Assembly: GCF_963082655.1 (NCBI RefSeq)
Contig: NC_081552.1
Span: 122,984,458 to 123,048,457, forward strand
DNA length: 64,000 nucleotides
Reading direction: 5' to 3'
Source: Stomoxys calcitrans
Lineage: Eukaryota; Arthropoda; Insecta; Diptera; Muscidae
The position numbers and the translations under genes are program-made. This document shows, piece by piece, positions 1 to 11,360 of this stretch (the stretch's first letter is position 1; the number at the start of each line of letters is the position of its first letter). The notes under the pieces were generated by a model. The model made no database searches and was not told the origin of the DNA. It saw only the letters and a list, made by a program, of their open reading frames with translations.

Positions 1-278
1 TATTAAAAACCTATATTAATAAAATTGAATAAAAATTCGTTCAAAATAGTTAAAAAATTTCCCAAAATTTGAGTATTATTGTATAAATTTAATTCAAATA
101 TAAGTTGTATACTTAGGTTGACAGATTTTTTAACAGAGACGATTAAATCCATTAACTTCTCACCTAGCCTTAATGCAATTATAAAGGTGTTTTTTAAACA
201 AGTTATTTTTCAGTCGTGCAATCATCACTTAAAAACTTAGAATATAATGGCAACTACCTGAGGGAATAATAATAATAA

Positions 279-486
279 AAAACAAGTAAAAAGGCGTTAA
301 GTTCGGCCGGGCCGAACTTTGGATACCCACCACCTCGGGTATATATGTAAACCACCTTCCATCAAAATCCAGGTATGGTATGCAATTTGCACTGGATTTT
401 GATGGAAGGTGGTTTACATATATACCCGAGGTGGTGGGTATCCAAAGTTCGGCCCGGCCGATCTTAACGCCTTTTTACTTGTTTTC
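279..486. repeat. Family B Helentron 3' end, inverted foldback hairpin
   Basis: Two copies of the family B 3' end face each other. Arms at about 279-372 and 392-485 are almost perfectly complementary, with a spacer of about 19 bp. Each arm contains the tail, the GTTCGGCCGGGCCGAAC stem-loop and the ACCCACCACCTCGGGTATA segment. No body of the element lies between them. It could arise by inverted duplication of a terminus. The one visible difference in the stem-loop is GAAC against GATC at the right end, so the arms are very similar and probably young. The arm sequence matches the ends of the B copies near 59.2 and 62.8 kb. Confidence 0.85.
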
Positions 487-1530
487 TTTTTTATTTAACT
501 TTGTTGCAGAAACTTTTTACATTGAAACGCAAACTACATTTTGTGCAGCTATGGTATATATTAACGCAAATGTTTTCACAAGGGATTACAGCCTGACGCA
601 CACCCTTTTTGGTAATTATTAGACTAGAAACAAAACCTTGTATCTATAACTAACACTTAAATTTCTTTTCAACAGATTTTCTGTGAATCAATAAAATATT
701 GTGGATATAGCGTAACGGAACTTCTAAGTAAATTAATATGGCGCTTTCCTATTTGCTGATACAATTGGGATTTTTTGAAGACCACTGAGAACTTGAAGTG
801 TGAATGTTTTTATTTGAATTGTTAATATATATATATGAAATACATATTCGCAAAGTGTATATATTAAAAATATTAATAAACAAAAAAAAACTAGTGTCAA
901 AGAAATAAATAAATGAATAAAAACCAAAATTTTATAACAAAAAGGTATAGTGTATCTACAATTAAAATAATTATTTCGCCCGGTTTAGTTTTAACTAAAA
1001 GGAATAGAAGTAGAGATATTGCAATTAATTTGTACAGATGTATTAATATACAGGAAATTTTCTAACATTTTATTTCATCAATTATTTTGAGTTCAGTTAA
1101 AAATATAATATACAATGGTTCGTCATATGTACCGAATAATGATTTCCACTTAGTTAACGTTGAACCATCACGAAGTTCATAGGAAGTAAGTATTTTTTAG
1201 ATATACCTTAACTAAAAACCAATAAAAATGTTTTTAGCGCTATATGAAGTTCAACTTTATTCGAAACTTTATTTTTGAGTGTATCGATCGTGTATGGAAA
1301 GGCCTCTTCAATCACTGCTGCAGATGTCGGATAATTGGGAAACAAAAAGAAGCAAGACAAATAGTTTAATAGAAATTGATACCTAGTGATTTTTTGGTTT
1401 TGATGAATCAGATTTTTTGAGTGCTATTTTTTCGAGTGATTTTTTTATTTGGGTGTAGTTATCGCTTGCAGTTTTCTTTTTTTCTAGTTATTTTGCTCCT
1501 ATGCTAAATTTAGGAAAAAGCCGAATAAAA
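487..1530. other. AT-rich intergenic DNA, nothing recognised
   Basis: Very AT-rich sequence with poly-A/T runs and short TA runs. The open frames here are short, low in complexity and resemble no family I know. I see no repeat that recurs elsewhere in the window. Confidence 0.6.
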
Positions 1531-2270
1531 ATAACAAGTAATAGCTCTTTTGTACCCTCCAGCATGGATCGCACTTGTCAAGTTCTTTGAATGACTTTTT
1601 CAAATAGAAAAACATCAGTCATAGAAAAACATCACCTTCAAAATTTCAATAAAAGCGAGTAATAATTGCGCCCTCCAGCTGCTCAAAAGTCAAGCTGGGA
1701 CATCGGTTTATATGGCAGCCATATCAGGTTATATACCGAATTAGATCATATTTGAAACAGTTGGTGGAAGTCATACCACAACGAGATATGCAAAATTTTA
1801 GCCATATTGTATAAGAATTGCGTAGTCTAATCGTGAGATCGGTTTATATGGCGGCTATATAAGAATAGGAATAGAGGCTCAAGAAGTCAAATTGGGAGAT
1901 CGGTTTATATGGCGGCTATATCAGGTTATGGACTGAATTGAACCATAGCTGGCACATTTATTGGGAGTCTCACCATAACACTTCATGCTAAATTTCAGAC
2001 AAATCTGACAAGAATTGCTCCATCTAGAAGCATAAGAAGTCAAGATCCAAGATCGGTTTATATGACAGCTATATGAAAATATGAACCGATATGGCCCATT
2101 TACAATCCCAACTGAACTACACTAATAAGAAGAATTTGTGCAAAACTTTAAATGCCATGACGATCAAAAATGTATTTACTTTATGGGGTCTTAGACCCAT
2201 ATTTTGAGGTGTTACAAACGGAATGATGAAATTAGTATACCCCTCATCAAATGGTGGAGGGTATAAAAAA
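1531..2270 (-). mobile_element. Family A Helentron-like element, degenerate
   Basis: The 3' tail side (ACAAGTAATAGCTC, then TACCCTCCAGCATGGATCGCA) lies at the low coordinate. The 5' end (CATCAAATGGTGGAGGGTATA) lies at the high coordinate. Diverged copies of the 153-bp monomer (GGTTTATATGGCAGCTATATC) lie between. The stem-loop is lost and the (GTCY)n microsatellite is absent, so this is an old, internally deleted copy. Confidence 0.75.
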
Positions 2271-2378
2271 ACAATCTTTTAATTGCCTTAATACCGCCAC
2301 CAAATTCTTAATTAGATATATAAGAAAATGTTATGCATTTTTCAATACCTTCAGTAACGCCTGAAAATTTTTGTTTTT

Positions 2379-3631
2379 CATACCCTACACCACTACTGTG
2401 GTACAGGGTATTATAACTTAGTGAATTAGTTTGTAACACCCAAAAGGAAGAGAGATAGACCCATTGATAAGTATACCGATCGGGTCAGAATCACTTTCTG
2501 ATTCGATTTAGCTATGTCCGTCTGTCTGTCTGTCCATGTTAATTTGTGTATAAACTGCAGGTCGCAATTTTCATCCGATCGTCTGGTATGGGCATGTTTT
2601 TCGGGTTAGAGACGAAGCTCCCATATATATGTTCGTCCGATTTGCAGTAATACTGCAATAAAATGGTCATTTGTTAACCAATTTTTTGGCAGGAAAAATT
2701 TTCTTATTACTCCCGACATTAATTTCAAAGAAATCGGTTCAGATTTTAATATAACTCCCATATATATGTTCGTCCGATTTGCAGTAAAAATCCAATAAAA
2801 TGGCATTATTACAAATTTCGATTCTCTCGAAATTTGGCAGGAAGCATTTTCTTTTGATTCTCGATATTATTGGTGAATTTCATGTAAATCGGTTTTGATT
2901 TAGATATAGCTCTCATATATATATGTCGCCCGATTTTCACTCCTAGAGCCACTGCAAGCGTATTTATAGACCAATCTTCCCAAAATTTTAAATAACGCTT
3001 TCCTTGAGTTTGCTCAAAATCGGTTCAGATTTAGACATAGCTCTCATATATATATTCTCGTCCGATCATTTGTAAACCGATTTTCTTGAAATTTACGGGT
3101 TTATTCAACCGTAAGAAATCGAATCAGATGGATATAGCTCCCATATATATGTTCGTCCGATTTGCAGTAACAATGCAATAAAATGGTCATTTGCTAATCG
3201 ATTCTCTCGAAATATGGCAGAAAGGATTTTCTTTTACTTCTCGACATTATATACGAATTTTATAGATATCGGTTCAGATTTAGATATAGCTGTCATATAT
3301 GTATATCGCCCGATGTTCACTTTTAGAGCCATTGCAAGAGAATTTTTTGACCAATTTTGCAAAAATTTAGCATAACGCTTTTCTCGACGAGTACCACATT
3401 ATCAAATTTTCGGTAATTTGCAATAATGTGTAATTTTGTGAACCGTAGTTCATATTTGAACATATTTGCTCGAAATGTGATACGGATTGTTTAATAACCC
3501 ATCTGAAAACATCCGTCGAGGTCAATCAAAATTGGTTCAGAATTAGACATAGCTCCCACTTTGTTCCTATTGTGTAGGTGTAGGGTATTACAAAGTCGGC
3601 ACCGCCCGACTTTTGCCTTTCCTTGCTGGTT
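2379..3631 (+). mobile_element. Family C Helentron-like element, near full length
   Basis: It starts with ATACCCTACACCACTACTG and its self-complementary partner (GTGGTACAGGGTAT). A (GTCY)n-like block, GTCCGTCTGTCTGTCTGTCC, follows near 2517. The element ends with the stem-loop AAGTCGGCACCGCCCGACTT and the tail TTGCCTTTCCTTGCTGG. The body holds diverged repeats of a CTCCCATATATATGTTCGTC unit spaced roughly 97-155 bp apart. This is the usual DINE-1/Helentron layout: paired 5' motif, microsatellite, central repeats, 3' stem-loop and T-rich tail. It codes for no protein. A second, shorter C copy lies at 39.8 kb in the opposite orientation. Confidence 0.85.
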
Positions 3632-3881
3632 TTTATATACATATTGTAGTTTTTAGTAAATATTTACAAATGGAGTGAAATTCGGTATATGTTTTCCTGC
3701 ATTAACGATGAAAATGGTATAAGGTATATTGTAAAGAAAGTTTGACGTAGGGGTTCTATCGAAACAAGATTGTCATCAAAACCAAAAGTAGGGTGGGTCA
3801 TAAGGCAAATCTCCCCCAACATCTGGGAGACCATCACTCGAGACGAATAAATTGCTATTTTGTTTTAAATATAATTTATTT

Positions 3882-5390
3882 TTATACCCTCCACCATAAG
3901 ATGGGGGGTATACTAATTTCGTCATTCTGTTTGTAACTACTCGAAAAATTCGTCTGAGACCCCATAAAGTATATATATTCTTGATCGTCGTGACATTTTA
4001 TGTCGATCTAGCCATGTCCGTCCGTCTGTCTGTCGAAAGCACGCTAACTTCCGAAGGTGTAAAGCTAGCCGCTTGAAATTTTGCACAAATACTTCTTATT
4101 AGTGTATCAGTTGGTATTGTAAATGGGCCATATCGGTCCATGTTTTGATATAGCTGCCATATAAACCGATCTTGGGTCTTGACTTCTTGAGCCTCTAGAG
4201 GGCACAATTCTTATCCGATTGAAATTAAATTAAGCACGACGTGTTTTGTTATGATACCCAACAACTTTGACAAGTATGGTTCAAATCGGTCAATAACCTA
4301 ATATAGCTGTCATATAAACCGATCTTGGGTCTTGACTTGATCCTCTAGAGTGCGCAATTCTTATCCGATTGGAATGAAATTTTGCACGTAGTATTTTGTT
4401 GTAATATCCAATAACTGTGCCAAGTGTGGTTCAAATCGGTTCATAACCTGATATAGCTGTCATATAAACAGATCTGGGCACTTGACTTCTTGAGCTTCTA
4501 GAGGGCTCAATTCCTATCCGATTTGGTTGACATTTTGCATGGCGTATTTTATTCTTACTTTCAACAACTGTGTCAAATAAGGTTCAAACCGGTTCTCAAC
4601 CTGATATAGCTGCTATATAAACCGATCTTCGATCTTAACTTCTTGAGCCTCTAGAGGACGCAAGTCTTATCCGATTTGAATGAATTTTTGCACGAAGTAT
4701 TTTGTTATGATATCCAACAACTGTGCCAAGTATGGTTTAAATTGGTTCATTACCTGATATAGCTGTCATTTAAACAGATCTGGGAACTTGACTATTTGAG
4801 CTCCTATCAATTCCTATCTGATTTGGTTGAAATTTTGCATGACGTATTTTATTCTTACTTTCAACAACTGTGTCAAATAAAATTCAAATCGGTTCATAAC
4901 CTGATATAGGTGCCATATAAACCGATCTGGGATCGTGAATTCTTGAGCCTATAGAGGTCGCAATTGTCCGATTTGCCTGAAATTTTGTACGACGTATCCT
5001 CTCATGACCATTATTATTAGGTCGCAATTGTCCGATTTGCCTGAAATTTTGTACGACGTATCCTCTCATGACCATTATTATTAGGGTCTGAATCGCTCTA
5101 TAGCCCGATACAACGCCCATATAAATCGATCTCTCTATTTTACTTCTTGAGCCCCCAAAGGGCGCAATTTTTATTCGAATTGGCTGACATTTTACACAGG
5201 TCTCCAACATATAATTTAATTGTGGTCCAAACCGGACCATATCTTGATATCGCTCTAATTGCAGAGCAAATCTATTCTTATATCATTTTTGCCTAAGAAG
5301 AGATGCCGGGAAAAGAACTCGACAAATGCGATCCATGGTGGAGGGTATATAAGATTCGGCCCGGCCGAACATAGCACGCTTTTACTTGTT
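3882..5390 (+). mobile_element. Family A Helentron-like element, full length
   Basis: The 5' end is TATACCCTCCACCATAAG with its inverted partner GATGGGGGGTATA. TAAAGTATATATATTCTTGAT and the block TCGATCTAGCCATGTCCGTCC with (GTCY)n follow. About eight diverged 153-bp-type monomers come next (ATATAGCTGCCATATAAACCG in this orientation). The 3' end has the stem-loop TTCGGCCCGGCCGAA and the tail AGCACGCTTTTACTTGTT. A 64-bp direct duplication lies inside (about 4966-5083). From memory, the AAAGTATATATATTCTTGATC and GTCY blocks match Drosophila DNAREP1/INE-1, which supports a Helentron assignment. Non-coding and non-autonomous. Confidence 0.88.
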
Positions 5391-5544
5391 AATTTTCATT
5401 TATATGTTTAAATACAATAAGTGACACCCACCCTCCCAAGAGATATACATACAAATAACAACAAAATTGCAAATGCCACGCAACGCCAAGTCTTTAGAAA
5501 CCGGCTGACCAACATGCTCATCAGTTTTGCATAAATTCTTCAAA

Positions 5545-5762
5545 AGTGTTCGAGTGCATCTTCCATATCAATGTTGTCCGATACAAGTTTAGAGAACATT
5601 ACAAGGCTGAATACCTAAGGTAATTACCTTACAAGTGTCGCCAGTGCCAAGAGTGGAAACCACCGCTGAAATTTTTTTCTGATGCTCTCGCAGGGAATTG
5701 ATCCATTTGTTCAGCGTCAGATATGACCTGCATCCTCTGAGCTAAATTGGCCCCGAGTTTCG
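5545..5762 (-). repeat. tRNA-derived SINE, degenerate
   Basis: Reading the minus strand, a decayed tRNA-like head (near 5690-5760) is followed by the GGTTTCCACTCTTGGC region and the body motif matching CTTAAACTTGAATCGGAC of the other copies (5565-5590). It is the same SINE family as the copies at 7.2, 9.0, 11.6, 18.8 and 56.8 kb, but more diverged. Confidence 0.55.
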
Positions 5763-5881
5763 AAGGCAAATATCAAAAATCATTTTTAAGTTAACTTCTA
5801 TCTTATCGATTATTTGCTATATTTCTTCACCTCAAAGCAAAAAAAATGTAACGAACAATATATATGTAAAGTAGATGGTAA

Positions 5882-5995
5882 TAGAGTATTTTAATACTCT
5901 ATTTATTTATTTTAATACTTAATACTCGGAATTTCGATTGAAATTAACTATAACAGTACTCTATACTGTTATAGTTAATTTCAATCGAAATTCCG
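5882..5995. repeat. Perfect 32-bp inverted repeat with 5-nt loop
   Basis: Arms 5927-5958 and 5964-5995 are exact reverse complements, separated by CTCTA. A second, shorter palindrome (TAGAGTATT..AATACTCTA) lies directly upstream at 5882-5902. The outer bases are CGGAATTTCGATTG. No terminal duplication or family resemblance was recognised. Perfect complementarity in both arms suggests recent origin or a conversion process. Confidence 0.85.
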
Positions 5996-6489
5996 AAAAA
6001 AATAAATTTTTAGGTAGACGCTCGCACAAGACTACTTCGACGAAAAAGTGAGTTTCGTAAAATGAAAACTACTCGCCTGTAAAGATAAAACAGGCTTGAA
6101 AGGCATCCAAAATCTTCTTCAAGTTATTTGTGCTTGAAAATGTACTAAGTCGGTCGCGGGAAAAGTACTTTAGTACTGACTTTTCCATCCCTGATACTCC
6201 CACATATGGCTTTGCATTCACCATATCGAATGCTTAAGGAAAACTCAACAACAATTGGCTGTGTTTATGCTTCTTCCTCTTTTATTGAAAATTAATTCCT
6301 TATTTTATGGTATTTTAGGAAACTTAATTTTCATACATATTCTTCGCTTCTCTTTCGATTGATGGCAATTTTATTAAACTCCATTTAGTCATTTGAACGT
6401 AATATGTACCACAAAATAGCCTTGGAAAACCCTTGGCCGGATAATAAAATATATAAATTGAGATTATGTAAGAGCTATAGGAAAGTTTT

Positions 6490-7060
6490 TCAAAAAAAAA
6501 AAAAAAATACATACAATTCAGAAAAATTTATGAAATCTTTATTTGAATCGATAGTACAGTCCATATAATTTTAATGTCTGAAGATTATTTCATGCAAATG
6601 TTGACCGTGACTTCCGCTTACTCCAATTTTGGCATACTTTTCCCAACATTTCGGGCGGTATCTCACGAATAAATAATTCAATGCTATTTTTCAATGCGTC
6701 AATTGAAGCGTGGTTGTCTGTATAGTCATGAGCTTAAACATAGTCCCACAAAAAATAGTCTAAAGGCGTTAAATAGCACGATCTAGGCGAACAATTGACC
6801 GGTGTCGAACGTGAAATAAAATGTTCACCGAACTCGCCTGTTAATAGGTCCATTGTTTCGCGTGCTGTGTGGCATATGGCACCGTCTCGTTAAAACCAAA
6901 TATCGTGCAAGTCAAGCTCTTGCTTTTTGAGCAAAAAACAGATAGCTATCATCTCACGTTAGCGCTTACCATTCATAGTTACTTTACGATTCCCATTATC
7001 TTTGGAGAAGTTATCTCCAATGATACCCCTAAACCAGTGTTACCAAAAAGATCACCCTTT
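6490..7060 (-). pseudogene. Tc1/mariner transposase remnant (C-terminal half)
   Basis: Translating the minus strand gives mariner-type blocks across several frames: a segment like LHDIWFQRDGAICHTA (second catalytic Asp of the DDE/D triad in QxDGA), then MDLLTGEFGEHFI, then SCYLTPLDYFLW (third Asp region), ASIDALKNSIE, and IPPEMLGKVCQNW. The frame is broken by stops and shifts. The N-terminal helix-turn-helix part and the first Asp region are missing. Near 7042-7058, AAAAAGATCACCCTTTATA matches the terminal inverted repeat of the mariner derivative at 57.0-57.6 kb. The left part is outside the giant palindrome and the rest is inside its left arm, so the palindrome formed after this insertion. 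Confidence 0.8.
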
Positions 7061-7184
7061 ATAGCTAGCTGAACCAGGCCCGATCCTTTCTTTAACGCGC
7101 TGATACCTTTTATTTGAGCCCTATACTACAATGGTCGATATATAAGTCCTGTTTTGGTTGAGTTTTAAGGTGGACATCGTATTC

Positions 7185-7447
7185 GTGTCATTGAAGCGCA
7201 GAGGTAAGCAAGTCCGCCAATGGTGCTAAGAGCGGCGGTTCAAATCCTGGCGAGAACATTGGAAAATTTTTAAGTTGTTGTTATCCCCTTCTAATGTTTG
7301 CGACACTTTTGCATAGACGTCATGTAAAAAATTCTCCCAATAGAGATGTTGTCCTTTATCATTGAGCTTAAACTTGAATCGGACAGCATTGACTGATATG
7401 TGAGTAGTTTGCCCCTGTTGATTAATGAAATGTTCGTGGGAATTTTT
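7185..7447 (+). repeat. tRNA-derived SINE in left palindrome arm
   Basis: The head has an A-box-like GAAGCGCAGAGGTAAGCA and a B-box GGTTCAAATCC at 7237-7247. The body contains CATTGAGCTTAAACTTGAA and GTTTGCCCCTGTTGATTAAT. The head-plus-body structure and a pol III split promoter are typical of tRNA-derived SINEs. The mirror copy lies at about 11098-11360. Confidence 0.75.
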
Positions 7448-7479
7448 TTGTTTTCTACCTTATAAATCCTTTCGGGAGC

Positions 7480-7580
7480 TCACAACAAGCCGATTTCTGA
7501 CTTAGGTGTATGTCCATAGTGGCATGGGGCGAATTAATATCCGCACCCCCTTTTCAACCTTACCTAACCTAACCTATAAT
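7480..7580 (+). mobile_element. Non-LTR retrotransposon 3' end with (CCTAA)n tail
   Basis: GGGAGCTCACAACAAGCCG, then GGTGTATGTCCATAGTGGCA, ends in ACCTAACCTAACCTATA. The same 3' untranslated sequence follows the RNase H/zinc-knuckle region of the relics at 29.2 kb (plus) and 35.4 kb (minus). This copy is severely 5'-truncated. The mirror copy in the right arm lies at about 10965-11065. Confidence 0.75.
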
Positions 7581-7584
7581 ATCT

Positions 7585-8210
7585 TTGGACTCCTATAGTA
7601 TAGTGGGTAAATATGTCCGGTTTGATGGTGTATTTTGGGACCAGATACTTGGCCCTTAAAGTAAATATAAACTTCGTGCAATACTCTCAAATACTGTTTA
7701 TTGGAGCCTTTATTACCATAGTCGGTAATTAAATCATGTTTCATTTGATCCTTATATTGACGTTGTATGTCTATTTGACGGGGAGTGATTTTTGGGGGTG
7801 GGATGGTACCTCACACATTTGTCCCAAATATGAATATCAAATTCGTGTTCTATCTCCAAATACCTTCCATTTAATCCTAAAATTGCCATGGTCGATAAAT
7901 ATGTACGGTTTAGAGTTCGTTTTAGGGCTAGCGCTGTGGCTGGCACCCCGCCACTGTGCCCGAAAATAGGTATCAAATTCGTTTTTTATTCCTAAAAACC
8001 ATCCATTTGAGTCCCATATTGATATGTTCAGGATATAAGTTCATTTTAGGGGGTGCCTTTAGACTTACCCTTAAACACTTGGCCCCAAAATTGGATTCCT
8101 TTTCTGTTCTCAAATACCCTTCATTTGACTCCCATATTGTTATGAAAAAATTGAAATTTCCTTATATGTTAAAAGTTGTAATAAATGGTCTCATTTGAAA
8201 CTTAATAACA
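7585..8210 (+). repeat. Diverged array of 125-150-bp repeat units
   Basis: Units contain variants of CATTTGAGCCCCATATTGCC, TGGTCGGTAAATATGTCCG, and TTTTGGG followed by CACTTGGTCCC. The family matches the larger arrays at 16.6-17.7 and 25.1-27.1 kb. Open frames on both strands are products of the repeat, not genes. Mirrored at about 10394-10955. Confidence 0.65.
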
Positions 8211-8960
8211 TTTATTTCTATTTAAACTTTATTTTCGATCAATCGAATTTTGTGATCAAATTAATAGAAAACGGAGCTTAGAAGAGTGACCACTTGTGAC
8301 TAGCGATCTAAAGTGAAATTGAAAAGTCGACTTTTTCTGATAATCGAAGGCGACTTTTCGAATTTTTTCGATTATCAAAAAATCGACTTTGAGACTCTTC
8401 TCGTTATTTACATTCGATTTCTGACGTGTAAAGTCGATTTAAGCAGTGGATTCGATTAACCGTTTTTGCTTGGCATGCCCACATAATTTCTCTTTTTTTT
8501 TGGAAAAATACAATAATTTGTATACTTAAACTTACGCCATTTTGATCGCTCGTTATTCTGGTCCCAAAATTTCGAATAAGCAAAATGCTTTTCTCTTTCC
8601 ATCAATTCCATTCGTACTGATCGAAAGGCTACCTTTTCTTTTGTGTCTTATGGATGGTACTATGTTCGTTTTTTCCTGTTTTTCCTCGATTACTTTTTGA
8701 AACGTTACGAAAATAACAATGATAGACTAAAAATTTTATTAAAATTTTGCCATAGGTATTGATGGAATGTCCCACTGAATGAAATCAGCAATTATATGAT
8801 CTAGAAAAAGTAATCGGTGAAAAATATCGCGAAATGCGAATAAAGTACCAGCATTTAATTGGAGTGCTGACTTCATTGGGCACCACTTACTTCTAGATGT
8901 CGATTTCAGGAAAGAACGATTGTGACTCTCAGATGTCATCATACTGAGTGAGATCTTGTG
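8211..8960. other. AT-rich arm sequence with TCGA/AATCGA clusters
   Basis: Between 8320 and 8480 there are repeated GTCGACTTTT, AATCGAAAA and TCGATTATC words. A related TCGA-rich cluster occurs at 15750-15895 outside the palindrome, so this is an interspersed repeat piece. From 8500 to 8960 nothing else was recognised; the 67-residue frame here is short and has no known motif. Mirrored in the right arm (about 9304-10078). Confidence 0.5.
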
Positions 8961-8980
8961 AATTTATGTGGATGCTACGA

Positions 8981-9156
8981 GGCCACCGTAGCGCAGAGGT
9001 TAGCATGTCCGCTTATGACGCTGAATGCCTGGGTTCAAATCCTGGCGAGACCATCAGAAAATAATTTTCAACGGTGGCTTTCCCCTCCCTATGCTGACAA
9101 CATTTGTGAGGTAATATGCCATGTAAAACTTTTCTCCAAAGAGGTGTCGCACTGCG
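8981..9156 (+). repeat. tRNA-derived SINE at the palindrome centre (left)
   Basis: The head begins GGCCACCGTAGCGCAGAGG (A box about 8988-9006), with B box GGTTCAAATCC at 9032-9042, then CTGGCGAGACCATCAG. The body runs through the palindrome spacer up to CACTGCGG, where the sequence turns back on itself. The body is truncated there; the full body is seen at 11609-11815. The head is not a functional tRNA gene: it runs straight into SINE body and lacks a paired acceptor stem. Confidence 0.8.
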
Positions 9157-9283
9157 GCAAATGTTGTCAGCATGGGGAGGGGAAAGCCACCGTTGAAAAT
9201 TATTTTCTGATGGTCTCGCCAGGATTTGAACCCAGGCATTCAGCGTCATAAGCGGACATGCTAACCTCTGCGCTACGGTGGCC
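9157..9283 (-). repeat. tRNA-derived SINE at the palindrome centre (right, mirror)
   Basis: Reverse complement of 8981-9106, pointing into the centre. The minus strand carries the same A and B boxes. It belongs to the right arm and is one product of the inverted duplication, not an independent insertion. Confidence 0.8.
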
Positions 9284-10116
9284 TCGTAGCATCCACATAA
9301 ATTCACAAGATCTCACTCAGTATGATGACATCTGAGAGTCACAATCGTTCTTTCGTGAAATCGACATCTAGAAGTAAGTGGTGCCCAATGAAGTCAGCAC
9401 TCCAATTGAATGCTGGTACTTTATTCGCATTTCGCGATATTTTTCACCGATTACTTTTTCTAGATCATATAATTGCTGATTTCATTCAGTGGGACATTCC
9501 ATCAATACCTATGGCAAAATTTTAATAAAATTTTTAGTCTATCATTGTTATTTTCGTAACGTTTCAAAAAGTAATCGAGGAAAAACAGGAAAAAACGAAC
9601 ATAGTACCATCCATAAGACACAAAAGAAAAGGTAGCCTTTCGATCAGTACGAATGGAATTGATGGAAAGAGAAAAGCATTTTGCTTATTCGAAATTTTGG
9701 GACCAGAATAACGAGCGATCAAAATGGCGTAAGTTTAAGTATACAAATTATTGTATTTTTCCAAAAAAAAAAAAGAAATTATGTGGGCATGCCAAGCAAA
9801 AACGGTTAATCGAATCCACTGCTTAAATCGACTTTACACGTCAGAAATCGAATGTAAATAACGAAAAGAGTCTCAAAGTCGATTTTTTGATAATCGAAAA
9901 AATTCGAAAAGTCGCCTTCGATTATCAGAAAAAGTCGACTTTTCAATTTCACTTTAGATCGCTAGTCACAAGTGGTCACTCTTCTAAGCTCCGTTTTCTA
10001 TTAATTTGATCACAAAATTCGATTGATCGAAAATAAAGTTTAAATAGAAATAAATGTTATTAAGTTTCAAATGAGACCATTTATTACAACTTTTAACATA
10101 TAAGGAAATTTCAATT

Positions 10117-10394
10117 TTATTTTAAAAAATTTCTGTAAGCTAAACTGCTTGAAAATAAGTTTGTCAAAATACTTATGCCGATGACTGTATATGGGACTCG
10201 ATTTGTTTGTTTGTTGCGTATAGATTTAAAAAATCGATTTTCTCGAAATGTTCACAGATTGTGTAGGTTGGTCTGGAAGGAAACATAGGCTATATAATTT
10301 TTCGATATCGGAAATGGGAGCATTAAAATTAAAGTTAAAGTATCTAGGTGGCGCTCAATCTCCTTAAAATACCACAAATAGGTTATTTGACCCA
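10117..10394. other. Arm-specific 276-bp segment of the palindrome
   Basis: This stretch is present only in the right arm. The left arm passes from CCATATTGTTATG directly to AAAAAATTGAAATTTCC near 8145. Either the left arm lost it or the right arm gained it. It contains no recognised element, no obvious terminal repeats and no convincing target duplication, which fits a deletion in the left arm slightly better. Confidence 0.6.
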
Positions 10395-11360
10395 TCATAA
10401 CAATATGGGAGTCAAATGAAGGGTATTTGAGAACAGAAAAGGAATCCAGTTTTGGGGCCAAGTGTTTAAGGGTAAGTCTTAAGGCACCCCCTAAAATGAA
10501 CTTATATCCTGAACATATCAATATGGGACTCAAATGGATGGTTTTTAGGAATAAAAAACGAATTTGATACCTATTTTCGGGCACAGTGGCGGGGTGCCAG
10601 CCACAGCGCTAGCCCTAAAACGAACTCTAAACCGTACATATTTATCGACCATGGCAATTTTAGGATTAAATGGAAGGTATTTGGAGATAGAACACGAATT
10701 TGATATTCATATTTGGGACAAATGTGTGAGGTACCATCCCACCCCCAAAAATCACTCCCCGTCAAATAGACATACAACGTCAATATAAGGATCAAATGAA
10801 ACATGATTTAATTACCGACTATGGTAATAAAGGCTCCAATAAACAGTATTTGAGAGTATTGCACGAAGTTTATATTTACTTTAAGGGCCAAGTATCTGGT
10901 CCCAAAATACACCATCAAACCGGACATATTTACCCACTATACTATAGGAGTCCAAAGATATTATAGGTTAGGTTAGGTAAGGTTGAAAAGAGGGTGCGGA
11001 TATTAATTCGCCCCATGCCACTATGTACATACACCTAAGTCAGAAATCGGCTTGTTGTGAGCTCCCGAAAGGATTTATAAGGTAGAAAACAAAAAAATTC
11101 CCACGAACATTTCATTAATCAACAGGGGCAAACTACTCACATATCAGTCAATGCTGTCCGATTCAAGTTTAAGCTCAATGATAAAGGACAACATCTCTAT
11201 TGGGAGAATTTTTTACATGACGTCTATGCAAAAGTGTCGCAAACATTAGGAGGGGATAACAACAACTTAAAAATTTCCAATGTTCTCGCCAGGATTTGAA
11301 CCGCCGCTCTTAGCACCATTGGCGGACATGCTTACCTCTGCGCTTCAATGACACGAATAC
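10394..11360 (-). repeat. Mirror block: repeat array, retrotransposon 3' end, SINE
   Basis: Right-arm counterparts of the left-arm features: diverged 125-150-bp repeat (about 10394-10955), non-LTR 3' end with AGGTTAGGTTAGG (about 10965-11065) and tRNA-derived SINE (about 11098-11360, B box complement GGATTTGAACC). All are inverted relative to the left arm. A few single-base differences separate the copies, for example in the CCCCTTCTAATG/CCCCTCCTAATG word. Confidence 0.75.

Noticed and set aside
8981..9060. A tRNA gene
   Set aside because: A and B boxes are present, but the sequence runs straight into SINE body, has no acceptor-stem pairing and recurs in a family.
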